64,000 bases of DNA, from the NCBI GenBank assembly GCA_024640945.1, contig JAHEEA010000001.1, positions 1 through 64,000 of the forward strand, written 5' to 3'. The notes below the pieces were generated by a model, which saw only the letters and a list, made by a program, of their open reading frames with translations, was not told where the DNA came from and made no database searches. Of the stretch, positions 41,379-50,981 are shown one piece after another (the first letter of the stretch is position 1; every line of letters starts with the position of its first letter). The position numbers and the translations under genes were made by a program. This DNA comes from Candidatus Methylopumilus sp. GTDB taxonomy: Bacteria > Pseudomonadota > Gammaproteobacteria > Burkholderiales > Methylophilaceae.

Positions 41379-42248
41379 TTAATACAATTTAATTGGCGTG
41401 AGCTTAAATCCAGCTTGGCGCAGGCGATTCAATATTCCAGTCTCGCCAGCCAAGTGTGAGGCACCAACCGCCGCAAATACACGATGCTCTTTAGCTTGAG
41501 CAAGCATACCTTTAACCATGCCTTCATTGCGTTCATCAATCAGTTTGACGCGCATTTTTTCCCACAAAGCCTTAGGCAACATGTTGCCTGTAATACTGTC
41601 ATCTAACTTGGCAATTTTTTCCAAATCTTCTGATTTGTAAGTCTTAAGTAAAGCTTCGTAATCTCGCTCTTTATCTTTAGTGCTTCGTTTTAACACTGCA
41701 CGTAACATCGATAATTGCTCATCTAGCGTAATGCTATCTAATACTGAAAAATGCGCTTGGGTTGCTTCTAAGCCTAAGACCATTTTGTTTTGTTCTTGCG
41801 CTTTCGACATCAACAGTTCATCCATTGAATACAAGGACTTTGGTTTAGGTAAGTCGAAAATGACGGCTAACAACCAAGGCTTCATTTTCATTGCCGCTTC
41901 AATATGCATACTATGAAAATCAGCAAGCTCCCTTACTTGATCAAACTCTTTTTCAGTCAAATACTCAGCAACCGTTCCCGGCTTCATTAAAAAAACTGAA
42001 GGGTTACGAGGTGGCAAAGTCTCCATCATAAACACATCGGTCTGAGCGAAAGCTTCAAGCAGCTTGGTTGGAAATTCGGTCACCCTTGGATCATCAGCAT
42101 GTATCGTACCGAGCAAATAGCTAACCTTACCCTCAGCTGACTCAACTTGCCATAACAAGCCCTGATCAGCTGCTACGCTTAACTGTGAAAAGGAAAGAAA
42201 ACCAAATAAGAAAAGAGCTTGAAGATAAGCAGAGAGGATGCGGCGCAC
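41379..42248 (-). CDS. TraB/GumN family protein
   Basis: 289 aa with an N-terminal signal (LSAYLQALFLFGFLSFSQLSVAA). Family landmarks: LLGTIHADDPRV near residue 45 and the C-terminal AAVGASHLAGETGILNRLRQAGFKL; both contain the conserved His/Glu-type residues of the TIKI/TraB fold thought to be metallopeptidase-like. Probably periplasmic. Function in bacteria is unknown. Confidence 0.9.
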   Translation of the reverse strand: MRRILSAYLQALFLFGFLSFSQLSVAADQGLLWQVESAEGKVSYLLGTIHADDPRVTEFPTKLLEAFAQTDVFMMETLPPRNPSVFLMKPGTVAEYLTEKEFDQVRELADFHSMHIEAAMKMKPWLLAVIFDLPKPKSLYSMDELLMSKAQEQNKMVLGLEATQAHFSVLDSITLDEQLSMLRAVLKRSTKDKERDYEALLKTYKSEDLEKIAKLDDSITGNMLPKALWEKMRVKLIDERNEGMVKGMLAQAKEHRVFAAVGASHLAGETGILNRLRQAGFKLTPIKLY

Positions 42249-42282
42249 GATAGACCCTAATTAAAGAAAAGTTAAAGCTGTG

Positions 42283-42303
42283 ACCGTGCTTTATAGCCAC
42301 GGT
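42283..42303 (-). terminator. Possible terminator hairpin after ygiQ-type gene
   Basis: ACCGTG-N9-CACGGT stem lies 28 bp past the stop of the radical SAM gene on the minus strand. The following T content is only moderate, so termination strength is uncertain. Confidence 0.35.
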
Positions 42304-42330
42304 TCAAAACTTTTATCGAGATATCTCTAA

Positions 42331-44481
42331 TTAACGACTGCGACGGAAAGGTTTCGCTTGTGCAATCTTTTTGCTAGCTGGCAATGGCTTGCGTGCAACA
42401 ACACGAGGCGGTGTTTTATCTAATGGTTGCCATGCTGGGATGAGACAGTTTTTACCACTACCAATCAAATCTGCACGACCCATGTTTTTAAGCGCTTCAC
42501 GCAACATCGGCCAATTATTTGGGTCATGGTAGCGAATAAAAGCTTTATGCAGTCTACGCACACCTCCCGCACGGGGGATGGGCACTTCCTCACTATTATC
42601 AGTGACTTTGCGTAGAGGATTCTTGCCAGAATGGTACATAGCAGTCGCCATCGCCATTGGTGTTGGTGTAAATGTTTGAACTTGATCCAATCTGAAATCA
42701 TTGCGCTTGAGCCACAAGGCTAAATTCAACATGTCTTCATCCGTTGTACCAGGATGCGCTGCAATAAAATATGGAATTAAATACTGTTTCTTGCCAGCTT
42801 CTTTTGAGAAGCGCTCAAACATCTCTTTAAATTTGTCATATGAACCCATGCCAGGCTTCATCATTTTAGATAGCACGTTTTCTTCAGAATGCTCAGGCGC
42901 AATCTTCAAGTACCCACCTACGTGATGCTGCACTAACTCTTTGACATATTCAGGCGATGTCACTGCCAAGTCATAGCGCAAGCCAGAACCAACAAGAATC
43001 TTTTTAATACCTTTGATACTTCTCGCTTTACGATAAAGCTGAATTAAAGCCGAATGGTCTGTATTCAGATTTTCACAAATACCAGGATAAACACAAGAAA
43101 GCTTGCGGCAAGACTTTTCAATCGCTTCAGATTTACAGGCCATGCGATACATGTTGGCCGTTGGCCCACCCAAATCAGAAATAACGCCGGTAAAACCTTC
43201 TACCTTATCGCGAATTTCTTCGACTTCTTTCAAAATGCTTTCTTCAGAGCGACTTTGAATAATGCGACCTTCATGTTCAGTGATTGAACAGAACGTACAG
43301 CCTCCAAAACAGCCACGCATGATATTCACAGAAAAGCGAATCATCTCCCAAGCCGGGATTTTTGCATCGCCATAAACTGGATGAGGCTTACGTGCATAAG
43401 GCAAGTCATACACATAATCCATTTCTTTAGTGGTCAATGGAATTGGTGGCGGATTAAGCCAAACCTCACGATCTCCATGTTTTTGTATCAAAGCACGCGC
43501 ATTGCCAGGGTTAGCTTCTAAATGCAGCACACGTGAAGCATGCGCATATAGCACGGGATCGTTAGCCACTTCTTCATAACTTGGTAAACGCACCACTTGG
43601 AGACTACGATCCGCTTTAGGCTTACGTACAATTTGAATTGCTTGCGTACCTTCAGGTAAGACTGCCTCATCTTTCTTAGCTTCGGTCTCACAACTTGTAC
43701 CTGCGCCCATTTTCATTTCATAGGGATCGGTATGTTCCTCAACCTTACCAGGACGATCTAAATTCGTGGACGCAACCTCTTGCCAACCTTCTGGAATTTT
43801 TTTACGTAAAAATGCAGTACCGCGAATATCAGTAATTTCGGAGACTTTTTCACCACGAGCAATGCGATGACTTAATTCAATCAAAGCTCGTTCAGCATTA
43901 CCATAAAGCAAAATATCCGCTTTTGAATCAACTAAAACTGAACGTCGAACCTTGTCTGACCAATAATCATAATGGGCAATACGACGTAAACTCGCCTCAA
44001 TACTACCGATTACCAAAGGCACATCAGAAAAAGCTTCTCGGCAACGTTGTGAATAAACCAACACAGCACGATCAGGTCGTTTACCAGCGGCTGCGCCTGG
44101 CGTATATGCATCATCAGAACGTATCTTACGGTCTGCAGTGTAGCGGTTAACCATACTATCCATATTGCCAGCAGTAATGCCGAAATATAGATTAGGCTTA
44201 CCTAGCGCTTTAAAAGCATCGGCATTAGACCAATCAGGCTGCGCCAAAATACCTACTCGAAAGCCTTGTGCTTCTAGCAAACGTCCAACTAATGCCATGC
44301 CAAAGCTAGGATGATCAATATAAGCATCACCTGTCACCAGAATAATGTCGCAACTATCCCAACCGAGTGCATCCATTTCAGCACGCGACATCGGCAACAT
44401 TGGGGACGTACCAAAACGCTTCGCCCAATAAGGACGATATTGATTAATAGCGCGCGGGACTGCAGAGACAAGGGTTTGCAT
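42331..44481 (-). CDS. YgiQ family radical SAM protein
   Basis: 716 aa. N-terminal B12-binding-like/UPF0313 domain ([31 protein letters not shown]), then the radical SAM core with cluster [16 protein letters not shown] (C-x3-C-x2-C) near residue 388. Further family motifs are [24 protein letters not shown] and [19 protein letters not shown]. The C-terminal tail is basic ([13 protein letters not shown]). The enzyme reaction is not established; the family is oxygen-sensitive Fe-S. Monocistronic by layout. Confidence 0.93.
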   Translation of the reverse strand: MQTLVSAVPRAINQYRPYWAKRFGTSPMLPMSRAEMDALGWDSCDIILVTGDAYIDHPSFGMALVGRLLEAQGFRVGILAQPDWSNADAFKALGKPNLYFGITAGNMDSMVNRYTADRKIRSDDAYTPGAAAGKRPDRAVLVYSQRCREAFSDVPLVIGSIEASLRRIAHYDYWSDKVRRSVLVDSKADILLYGNAERALIELSHRIARGEKVSEITDIRGTAFLRKKIPEGWQEVASTNLDRPGKVEEHTDPYEMKMGAGTSCETEAKKDEAVLPEGTQAIQIVRKPKADRSLQVVRLPSYEEVANDPVLYAHASRVLHLEANPGNARALIQKHGDREVWLNPPPIPLTTKEMDYVYDLPYARKPHPVYGDAKIPAWEMIRFSVNIMRGCFGGCTFCSITEHEGRIIQSRSEESILKEVEEIRDKVEGFTGVISDLGGPTANMYRMACKSEAIEKSCRKLSCVYPGICENLNTDHSALIQLYRKARSIKGIKKILVGSGLRYDLAVTSPEYVKELVQHHVGGYLKIAPEHSEENVLSKMMKPGMGSYDKFKEMFERFSKEAGKKQYLIPYFIAAHPGTTDEDMLNLALWLKRNDFRLDQVQTFTPTPMAMATAMYHSGKNPLRKVTDNSEEVPIPRAGGVRRLHKAFIRYHDPNNWPMLREALKNMGRADLIGSGKNCLIPAWQPLDKTPPRVVARKPLPASKKIAQAKPFRRSR

Positions 44482-44527
44482 AAGTTGAGTATTTTACTCT
44501 GGATTGTAGTTTTTTAAAATCTACTTG

Positions 44528-44559
44528 CCTCTCAAAGAGCAAATATGCTCTTAATGAGG
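44528..44559 (-). terminator. Hairpin overlapping the 3' end of the binding-protein gene
   Basis: CCTC...GAGG with an inner perfect stem AAGAGCA-AATA-TGCTCTT (44535-44552). It includes the stop codon of the upstream minus-strand gene. The 3' side has AT-rich sequence rather than a clean T-tract. It may stabilise or end that transcript. Confidence 0.3.
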
Positions 44560-46011
44560 GGTTTTAAAAGCCGAGAGCATAACAATCGTAGCTAAATCAT
44601 CCCAATTACCATCTAGCTTTGGCTGGTATTGACTAATGCCATGACGAACTGCAACAAACTGCCCTTCGTACCAAAGTGGTACATAAGGTAGTTGTTGATG
44701 AATATAAGCAGTTGCAGCTTGCCAATCGCGCTTATCTAATAAACTGTCTAAATGTGCATCAGAAAATCTACCCCGATTGAAACCTTTAGGCGGCAAATTA
44801 TATGAAGCAAAAGCTTTAGCATAAATATCTGGCGTATTAACACCTACCCAAGTGAGCCCAAACAATTGAAACTGGCCCTGCTTTACATCTTCGAAAAAAG
44901 TGCCCCAATCTAAGCTTTTAATTTCCAAATCAATACCAGCTTCATGCATTTGCGCCTGCATGATGGTCGCCAACCTCAATCTTTGCGCATCAGTAGAAGT
45001 CTTATAAACCAACTTTAATGGCAAGCTGACACCAGCCTGCATCAGTAGCTCTTTAGCGAGCACTGGGTTGTAGTCATAAGATTTTAAGTGAGCATTACCA
45101 GCCCAATGTTCAGGTGGCAATATTGCACCGGCCTCACGGGAGCCACCCACCAAAGCTTGTTGGATGATGATTTGCCTATTAATTGAATGTGCAATCGCTA
45201 GCCTTACCAGGTGATTACGCAAAACAGGATCTTGTAAATTGAACCCGATATATGAAAAATTAGCGCCACTCGACTCAATCACTTTTAAATCAACTTGATG
45301 CTTTAGATAGCTCACCAATTCAGGGGGCAAGTCTCCTTGCAACAAATCAATTTCACCACGCTTGAGTTTTAGGATACGCACTGTTGGATCTTTGACTTCA
45401 AGCAAACTAATCTTTTGACCGTCATTAACTCGCATAAGCTGGAGCGTGTCCTGCCAAGACACAAACTTTAATGGTCCACTACCAATCGGATGATGACCAA
45501 AGTCATAGCCTTGCTTAATTTCATCTGCCGGCAAAATACCAATAATTAACTTGGAAGGAAAATGAGGGTCGGCTTGTTCTAAATAAAAATCCAATGTGTT
45601 TTTATCAAGCAATTTAATTTGCTTGATATTAGAAAACTCAGCAGATAGTGGAGAGTCCTTAAGATCAAGTAACGATTGATAAGTGGCTTGGACATCAGAT
45701 GCATATAATTGCGCACCGGCATGAAAAATTCGCCCTGCCTTACCCAAACTAAAACGATATTGCGTTGGACTGATGATTTGCCAAGAAGCCAAATCTGGCT
45801 GAACCTGATAATGCTCGTCGAAACGAACCAAGGCACGATAAAGCAAACGATTAACCCTGGCCGATGCAGCATCAGTGGCATAGCGTGGATCTAAATTAAT
45901 AGGCGCCTGTGCAATGCCAAAGCGGATATCTTCACGAGCAACATTTGCATCTTGCTGATGGCAAGCCATGAGGCTTAACAAACAGAGCAAGAACAAATAT
46001 TTTTTTAACAT
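44551..46011 (-). CDS. Peptide/nickel-type ABC transporter substrate-binding lipoprotein
   Basis: 486 aa family 5 solute-binding protein. The signal peptide ends in lipobox LMAC (MLKKYLFLLCLLSLMAC). Mature motifs: FGIAQAPINLDPRYATDAASARVNRLLYRALVRFDEHYQVQPDLASW, the HPIGSGPLKF segment, and YNPVLAKELLMQAGVSLPLKLVYKTSTDAQRLRLATIMQAQMHEAGIDLEI. It resembles OppA/DppA proteins, but no permease or ATPase gene adjoins it, so it is an orphan here. The ligand is unknown. It sits 9 bp after rlmD on the same strand. Confidence 0.9.
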   Translation of the reverse strand: MLKKYLFLLCLLSLMACHQQDANVAREDIRFGIAQAPINLDPRYATDAASARVNRLLYRALVRFDEHYQVQPDLASWQIISPTQYRFSLGKAGRIFHAGAQLYASDVQATYQSLLDLKDSPLSAEFSNIKQIKLLDKNTLDFYLEQADPHFPSKLIIGILPADEIKQGYDFGHHPIGSGPLKFVSWQDTLQLMRVNDGQKISLLEVKDPTVRILKLKRGEIDLLQGDLPPELVSYLKHQVDLKVIESSGANFSYIGFNLQDPVLRNHLVRLAIAHSINRQIIIQQALVGGSREAGAILPPEHWAGNAHLKSYDYNPVLAKELLMQAGVSLPLKLVYKTSTDAQRLRLATIMQAQMHEAGIDLEIKSLDWGTFFEDVKQGQFQLFGLTWVGVNTPDIYAKAFASYNLPPKGFNRGRFSDAHLDSLLDKRDWQAATAYIHQQLPYVPLWYEGQFVAVRHGISQYQPKLDGNWDDLATIVMLSAFKTPH

Positions 46012-46020
46012 GTTGTTTTC

Positions 46021-47361
46021 TTAGCGCTCAAATAAAGCGATAGATTCAACATGTGAAGTATGTGGGAACATATTAATGACGCCAGCTGCCACCAATCGGT
46101 AACCTTTTTCATTCACCAAAATGCCTGCATCACGAGCCAAAGTTGCAGGATTACATGAAACATAAACCATACGCTGAGGTCCGAAACTACAATCGTTGGG
46201 AAGTGCGCTCACTAAAGCCATCGCACCATCGCGAGGTGGATCAATCAGCCATTTATCAAATTCACCCAAGCCCTGCAAAATCTCAGGGGTCATATCAAAT
46301 AGATTCGCTTCATCAAATTCAACTTGATCAGCCAAGCCATTTAAAGCAGCACTTTCTTTAGCTCGAGCCACCAGCGTAGCAAGCCCTTCCATGCCTAAAA
46401 CACTGGCACCACTCCGTGCAATCGGCAAAGTAAAATTACCTAAACCACAGAAAAAATCAGCAATTCTTTCGCCCTTTTGCGCTGAAAGCATTTGCATCGC
46501 ACGACGCAACATCACTTGATTGATATGCGGATTAACCTGCGTAAACTCAGTTGGATTAAACGGATAAGTCAGATTGAATTCAGGTAAAGAGTAACTGAGA
46601 CTTGGCCCATCCAAAGGATAAAAAGGCTGTACTGTTTCTAGGCCTTTAGTTTGTGTCCAAACCTGGATTTGATATTCATCAGCGAATTGACGGAATAATG
46701 CTTCATCTTGGGATGTTAACGCTTCCATAATACGAAATACCAAGACAACCGCATGCTCACCCACAGCCACTTCAATTTGAGGAATAGCATCACGAACGCT
46801 CATTTGAACAATCATTTCTTGCAGCGGAGTAATCAAAGCAGAAATACGTGGAGGTAAAACTTCGCAACCCTGAATATCAGCCACAAAAGGGGTAGACTTT
46901 TCATTAAAACCTACTAATACACGGTCTTTTTTAGGAACATATTTGACGCGTAAACGTGCTTTATGTCGGTACGCCCACGCAGGGCCGTAAATAGGCGGCA
47001 ACATACTCTCGGCTTTTACTTTACCAATGTGCCACAAATCATCTTCAAGTAAACGTTGTTTAGCCGCGACTTGCGCACCAAAATCAAGATGCTGCAATGC
47101 GCAACCACCACACATCCCGAAATGTTTACATTTTGGTGTTACACGTAAATTAGACGGCTTTAGAACTTCCACAGTCTGAGCAAATTCATAACTACTTTTT
47201 ACTCGTGTCGCTTGATATCGCACAGTCTCATTTGGCAATGCGCCTTGAATAAAAATGACTTTACCTTCAACGTGAGCAACACCGCGACCTTCTTGGTCTA
47301 AGGATTCCACATGTGCTGTGACAATAGGATTTTCAGATTTAAATTTCTTACGAGATCTCAT
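46021..47361 (-). CDS. rlmD: 23S rRNA (uracil-1939-C5)-methyltransferase RlmD
   Basis: About 446 aa from ATG 47361 (a TTG two codons upstream is in frame). N-terminal TRAM domain ([27 protein letters not shown]). [4Fe-4S] cysteines are [10 protein letters not shown] (C-x5-C-x2-C) plus a later Cys in [10 protein letters not shown]. The SAM-binding domain has [17 protein letters not shown] and LIDPPRDGA, and the nucleophilic Cys is in [13 protein letters not shown]. Makes m5U in 23S rRNA. Confidence 0.95.
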   Translation of the reverse strand: MRSRKKFKSENPIVTAHVESLDQEGRGVAHVEGKVIFIQGALPNETVRYQATRVKSSYEFAQTVEVLKPSNLRVTPKCKHFGMCGGCALQHLDFGAQVAAKQRLLEDDLWHIGKVKAESMLPPIYGPAWAYRHKARLRVKYVPKKDRVLVGFNEKSTPFVADIQGCEVLPPRISALITPLQEMIVQMSVRDAIPQIEVAVGEHAVVLVFRIMEALTSQDEALFRQFADEYQIQVWTQTKGLETVQPFYPLDGPSLSYSLPEFNLTYPFNPTEFTQVNPHINQVMLRRAMQMLSAQKGERIADFFCGLGNFTLPIARSGASVLGMEGLATLVARAKESAALNGLADQVEFDEANLFDMTPEILQGLGEFDKWLIDPPRDGAMALVSALPNDCSFGPQRMVYVSCNPATLARDAGILVNEKGYRLVAAGVINMFPHTSHVESIALFER

Positions 47362-47411
47362 TAACAATACAATCTATTACATTGATTTAATATCAATATA
47401 TTTTTAAAAAA

Positions 47412-48188
47412 TTAAACTTTCCACGCTTGCATAAATTCTTGCCAATGCGGTGCACTATCAGCATTTAAGGTGTCACGCACCAGAGCAATTTCTTGATCAT
47501 AAGCAGCCTTACTTAACTGCCCACGCATCATTTGGAAGCGTAAATAAACCAAATAAGTATTCACAACATCAGTCTCACAATAATTGCGAATCGCTTCTAT
47601 TTCACCTTGCTGATAAGCATCCCAAACCTTGCTACCATCCATCCCTAACTTACCTGGGAAACCACAAAGCTGAGCCATATCATCCAATGACGCATTTGCA
47701 CGCCCTTGGTACATCGCAAGCAAGTCCATCAAGTCCGTATGACGAGCATGGTAACGACTGATATAGTTATTCCACTTGAACTCTTTATCGTCCTCGCCCA
47801 TATCCCAATAACGCGGTGCAGTAACACCATGGATTAAGCCGCGATAGTGCAACACAGGAAAATCAAAACCGCCGCCATTCCAAGAAATCACATTCGGCGT
47901 GTATTTTTCTATGCCATCAAAAAAACGTTGTATTAACTGACCTTCAGGCTCATCAGGCGCACCCAAAGACCACACCTTAAAATGATCACCTTCACGCAAG
48001 ACGCATGAAATTGCGACAACGCGGTGCTGATGCAAAGGCAAAAACTCACTACCGTTATGTTGGCGGCGCTGATGAAACGCAATCTTAGCGACGTCATCGG
48101 CCGCTGTTTCAGCTGGCAAACCTAACAAACCCTTTAATCCATCGGTATCAGGTATTGTTTCGATATCAAACACTAAAGTTGGAATCAT
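47412..48188 (-). CDS. DEDD-type 3'-5' exonuclease (PolB exonuclease-like)
   Basis: 258 aa. Exo motif I LVFDIETIPD, motif II ISWNGGGFDFPVLHYRG, and motif III YCETDVVNTYLVYLRF, with an intermediate HTDLMDLLAMYQGRANASLDDMAQLCGFPGK. These match the family of predicted 3'-5' exonucleases related to the proofreading domain of polymerase B. Probably acts on DNA or RNA; the role is not established. Overlaps the cysM stop by four bases (ATGA), so it is translationally coupled. Confidence 0.9.
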   Translation of the reverse strand: MIPTLVFDIETIPDTDGLKGLLGLPAETAADDVAKIAFHQRRQHNGSEFLPLHQHRVVAISCVLREGDHFKVWSLGAPDEPEGQLIQRFFDGIEKYTPNVISWNGGGFDFPVLHYRGLIHGVTAPRYWDMGEDDKEFKWNNYISRYHARHTDLMDLLAMYQGRANASLDDMAQLCGFPGKLGMDGSKVWDAYQQGEIEAIRNYCETDVVNTYLVYLRFQMMRGQLSKAAYDQEIALVRDTLNADSAPHWQEFMQAWKV

Positions 48189-49072
48189 GCTGGGAAAACA
48201 CCCGTTGAAAGATAACGATCACCTCTATCGCAAATGATCGAAACGATAACCGCGTTTTCTAATTTCTTAGATAGCTCAAGCGCTGCATAAAGACCGCCGC
48301 CAGATGAAATGCCAGCAAAAATACCCTCTTCAGCCGCTAAACGACGTGTCATTTTTTCTGCATTTGCTTGGCTAACATAAATCAGTTCATCGACACGATT
48401 AGCATCGTAAATAGAAGGCAGATATTCTTCAGGCCATTTACGAATCCCTGGAATTTGTGAACCCTCTTCTGGTTGCACACCAATTATTTTGATATCTGGA
48501 TTTTGTTCTTTTAAATAACGAGATGTACCCATAATGGTACCTGTAGTCCCCATGCTCGCCACAAAATGTGTGACTTTACCTTCTGTATCACGCCAAATCT
48601 CGGGGCCAGTCCCTTCATAATGGGCTTGTGGATTATCCATGTTACCAAACTGATCTAGCACGATGCCCTCACCTTCAGCCTGCAACTTCATTGCCACATC
48701 ACGCGCCAACTCCATACTGCCGTCTTTAGGTGTTAGAAGAAGTTCAGCGCCAAAAGCTTTCATGGTTTGCCTACGTTCAACACTTTGATTTTCCGGCATC
48801 ACCAAGAGCATCTTATAGCCTTTCATGGCCGCAGCCATGGCAAGCGCGATACCAGTATTACCTGAAGTCGCCTCAATCAGCGTATCTCCAGGCTTAATGT
48901 CGCCACGTGCTTCAGCACGCGTAATCATAGACAAAGCGGGCCTATCCTTAACTGAGCCGGCTGGGTTATTCCCCTCAAGCTTAACCAATAAAGTATTGCT
49001 GGTATTGCCGGGAATACGCTTTAATTTAACCAATGGCGTGTTGCCAACAAAGTCTTCTAAATATTGATACAT
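48185..49072 (-). CDS. cysM: Cysteine synthase B
   Basis: PLP enzyme making cysteine from O-acetylserine and sulfide (or S-sulfocysteine from thiosulfate), 295 aa. PLP lysine is in LEGNNPAGSVKDRPAL (about residue 41). Substrate loop EATSGNTGIALAMAAA, and phosphate-binding GTTGTIMGTSRYLKE. The C-terminus is short, as in CysM rather than CysK. Two bases separate it from dsbB. Confidence 0.95.
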   Translation of the reverse strand: MYQYLEDFVGNTPLVKLKRIPGNTSNTLLVKLEGNNPAGSVKDRPALSMITRAEARGDIKPGDTLIEATSGNTGIALAMAAAMKGYKMLLVMPENQSVERRQTMKAFGAELLLTPKDGSMELARDVAMKLQAEGEGIVLDQFGNMDNPQAHYEGTGPEIWRDTEGKVTHFVASMGTTGTIMGTSRYLKEQNPDIKIIGVQPEEGSQIPGIRKWPEEYLPSIYDANRVDELIYVSQANAEKMTRRLAAEEGIFAGISSGGGLYAALELSKKLENAVIVSIICDRGDRYLSTGVFPA

Positions 49073-49074
49073 AA

Positions 49075-49581
49075 TTAACTCTTTAAACGAGCTTTAGCGA
49101 CTAAAGCTGCATAAACTACAAAACCGACAAAACTTATCAGTGCCAACTGCGGAATAGAAAATCCCAAAAACGTCCAATCAATAGCAGCACAATCACCTGT
49201 ACCCTTAAATACCAAGGTAAGGGCTTTCTGTAAGGGGAAGTTCTCAAACATATAATCAAATCCCACACCACAATCGACTAACATTTCGTCCTTGTGCACT
49301 TGCAACCACCAGTGGCGAATCGCCACGCCAGCACCTCCTAATGCAGCTAACATTTGCAATAAAGCATAGGCTTTAACAAAAAATACCTTAGATGAATTTT
49401 GAATGGCCGCAGCTAGGAATAAAACCCCTATCACCATAAATACGATACGTTGAGAAATGCAAAGCGGACAAGGCTCTAGTTGATATCGCGTTTGAATAAC
49501 CAAAGCCAGTGCAACCAAACCAAAACTCACGACGAAGCCAAGCCAGTAAGCCAATCGAGTTGCTAATAAATTATTAAGCAT
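49075..49581 (-). CDS. dsbB: Disulfide bond formation protein DsbB
   Basis: Inner-membrane quinone-linked oxidase for DsbA, about 168 aa, four membrane segments. First cysteine pair in EPCPLCISQR. Second periplasmic pair: Cys in MLVDCGVGFDYM and Cys in GTGDCAAIDWTFLGFSIPQ. ATG 49581 chosen; an in-frame TTG is three codons upstream. Divergent from xseA. Confidence 0.94.
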   Translation of the reverse strand: MLNNLLATRLAYWLGFVVSFGLVALALVIQTRYQLEPCPLCISQRIVFMVIGVLFLAAAIQNSSKVFFVKAYALLQMLAALGGAGVAIRHWWLQVHKDEMLVDCGVGFDYMFENFPLQKALTLVFKGTGDCAAIDWTFLGFSIPQLALISFVGFVVYAALVAKARLKS

Positions 49582-49664
49582 ATTAATCAACCTTAAAAAC
49601 CTTTATGTAAGACGTATAATAAGACGTATTGAATTTAGCCTAGATTGTAACGGATATTTACCTA

Positions 49665-50885
49665 ATGATAGAGACAGAAACAGCGGAATCAGGCTCAGCC
49701 CCTCGTATTTTGAGCGTCAGCGATCTGAATCGCATGGCACGTGAAGTATTAGAGCAAAGTTTTCCTCTATTTTGGATTAGCGGAGAAATTTCCAATCTTA
49801 CCCGCGCCGCTTCTGGCCATTGGTACTTTTCACTAAAAGACAATAGCGCCCAAGTACGCTGCGTCATGTTTCGCGGCCGCAATAGCTATTTAGACTGGAC
49901 GCCTAAAGAAGGTGACAAAGTTGAAGCACGTGCAGTTGTGACCCTATATGAAGCTCGTGGCGACTTTCAGCTGACTATCGAATTCTTACAACGGGCCGGA
50001 CTAGGCGCACTATTTGAAGCCTTTGAAAAGCTCAAAGCAAAATTACAAGCGCAAGGATTATTTGATCCCACCTTCAAGCAATCACTACCTAGCCATCCAC
50101 AACAAATCGGGATTGTGACATCACCAGATGCTGCGGCGCTTCATGATGTATTAACAACGCTTAAACGCCGAATGCCAGGAATTCCTGTCATCATTTACCC
50201 TACCCCTGTTCAAGGCAAAGGTGCAGCTAACCAAATTGCAAACGCTATCAATTTAGCCAATGAAAGAGCGGAATGTGATGTACTCATCATTTGCCGAGGT
50301 GGTGGCAGCATGGAAGATTTGTGGCAGTTCAACGAAGAAGTCGTCGCTCATGCAATTGCTAATTGTCGAATCCCAACTGTTAGCGGTGTAGGTCACGAAA
50401 CCGATTTCACAATTTGTGACTTTGTTGCTGACGTTCGTGCTGCAACCCCAACCGCCGCCGCGGAATTAGTTTCACCTTCACGCGCCATGTTGCTCGCAAA
50501 ATTGAATCAACTTAGAGACCAATTTAACAAAAACATTCAAACATTGCTGAGCCAAAGAGGACAAATGCTGGATTATTTAGCAAAGCGTCTCATCTCACCA
50601 GTTCAGCAAGTAGAGCACCAAAAACAGCAAATCAGTCAAATTGCGTACCGTCTAAGCATGGTGATACAAAAACAATTGCAAAACAAACAAAATAGCCTGC
50701 ATCAGCTAAACCAGAATCTACAGCATCTCAATCCAAACGCTGTTCTCACTAGAGGCTATGCTTTTGCCGAGAACAAGCAAGGACAAATCATCAATAGCGC
50801 CAATCAATTATCCGTTGGCGACGATATAAAACTTACCTTTGGAATTGGTTCTGCTGATGTGACGGTCAATAAGACTGAGTCTTAA
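49665..50885 (+). CDS. xseA: Exodeoxyribonuclease VII large subunit
   Basis: 406 aa. N-terminal OB fold (LSVSDLNRMAREVLEQSFPLFWISGEISNLTRAASGHWYFSLKD), catalytic domain with GIVTSPDAAALHDVLTTLKRR, ICRGGGSMEDLWQFNEE, SGVGHETDFTICDFVADVRAATPTAAAELV and C-terminal coiled coil (about 265-360). Degrades single-stranded DNA with XseB, whose gene is not in this window. A TATAAT lies upstream near 49616-49621. Confidence 0.95.
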   Translation: MIETETAESGSAPRILSVSDLNRMAREVLEQSFPLFWISGEISNLTRAASGHWYFSLKDNSAQVRCVMFRGRNSYLDWTPKEGDKVEARAVVTLYEARGDFQLTIEFLQRAGLGALFEAFEKLKAKLQAQGLFDPTFKQSLPSHPQQIGIVTSPDAAALHDVLTTLKRRMPGIPVIIYPTPVQGKGAANQIANAINLANERAECDVLIICRGGGSMEDLWQFNEEVVAHAIANCRIPTVSGVGHETDFTICDFVADVRAATPTAAAELVSPSRAMLLAKLNQLRDQFNKNIQTLLSQRGQMLDYLAKRLISPVQQVEHQKQQISQIAYRLSMVIQKQLQNKQNSLHQLNQNLQHLNPNAVLTRGYAFAENKQGQIINSANQLSVGDDIKLTFGIGSADVTVNKTES

Positions 50886-50981
50886 TTTAATCAGGATTAG
50901 AAGCTTTTATCATTCTGCTATTGGTTTAGCGCTTAACTTGTTTGATAATAGCGTTCTTATTATCTCAAAGTCGTTTTTTTA

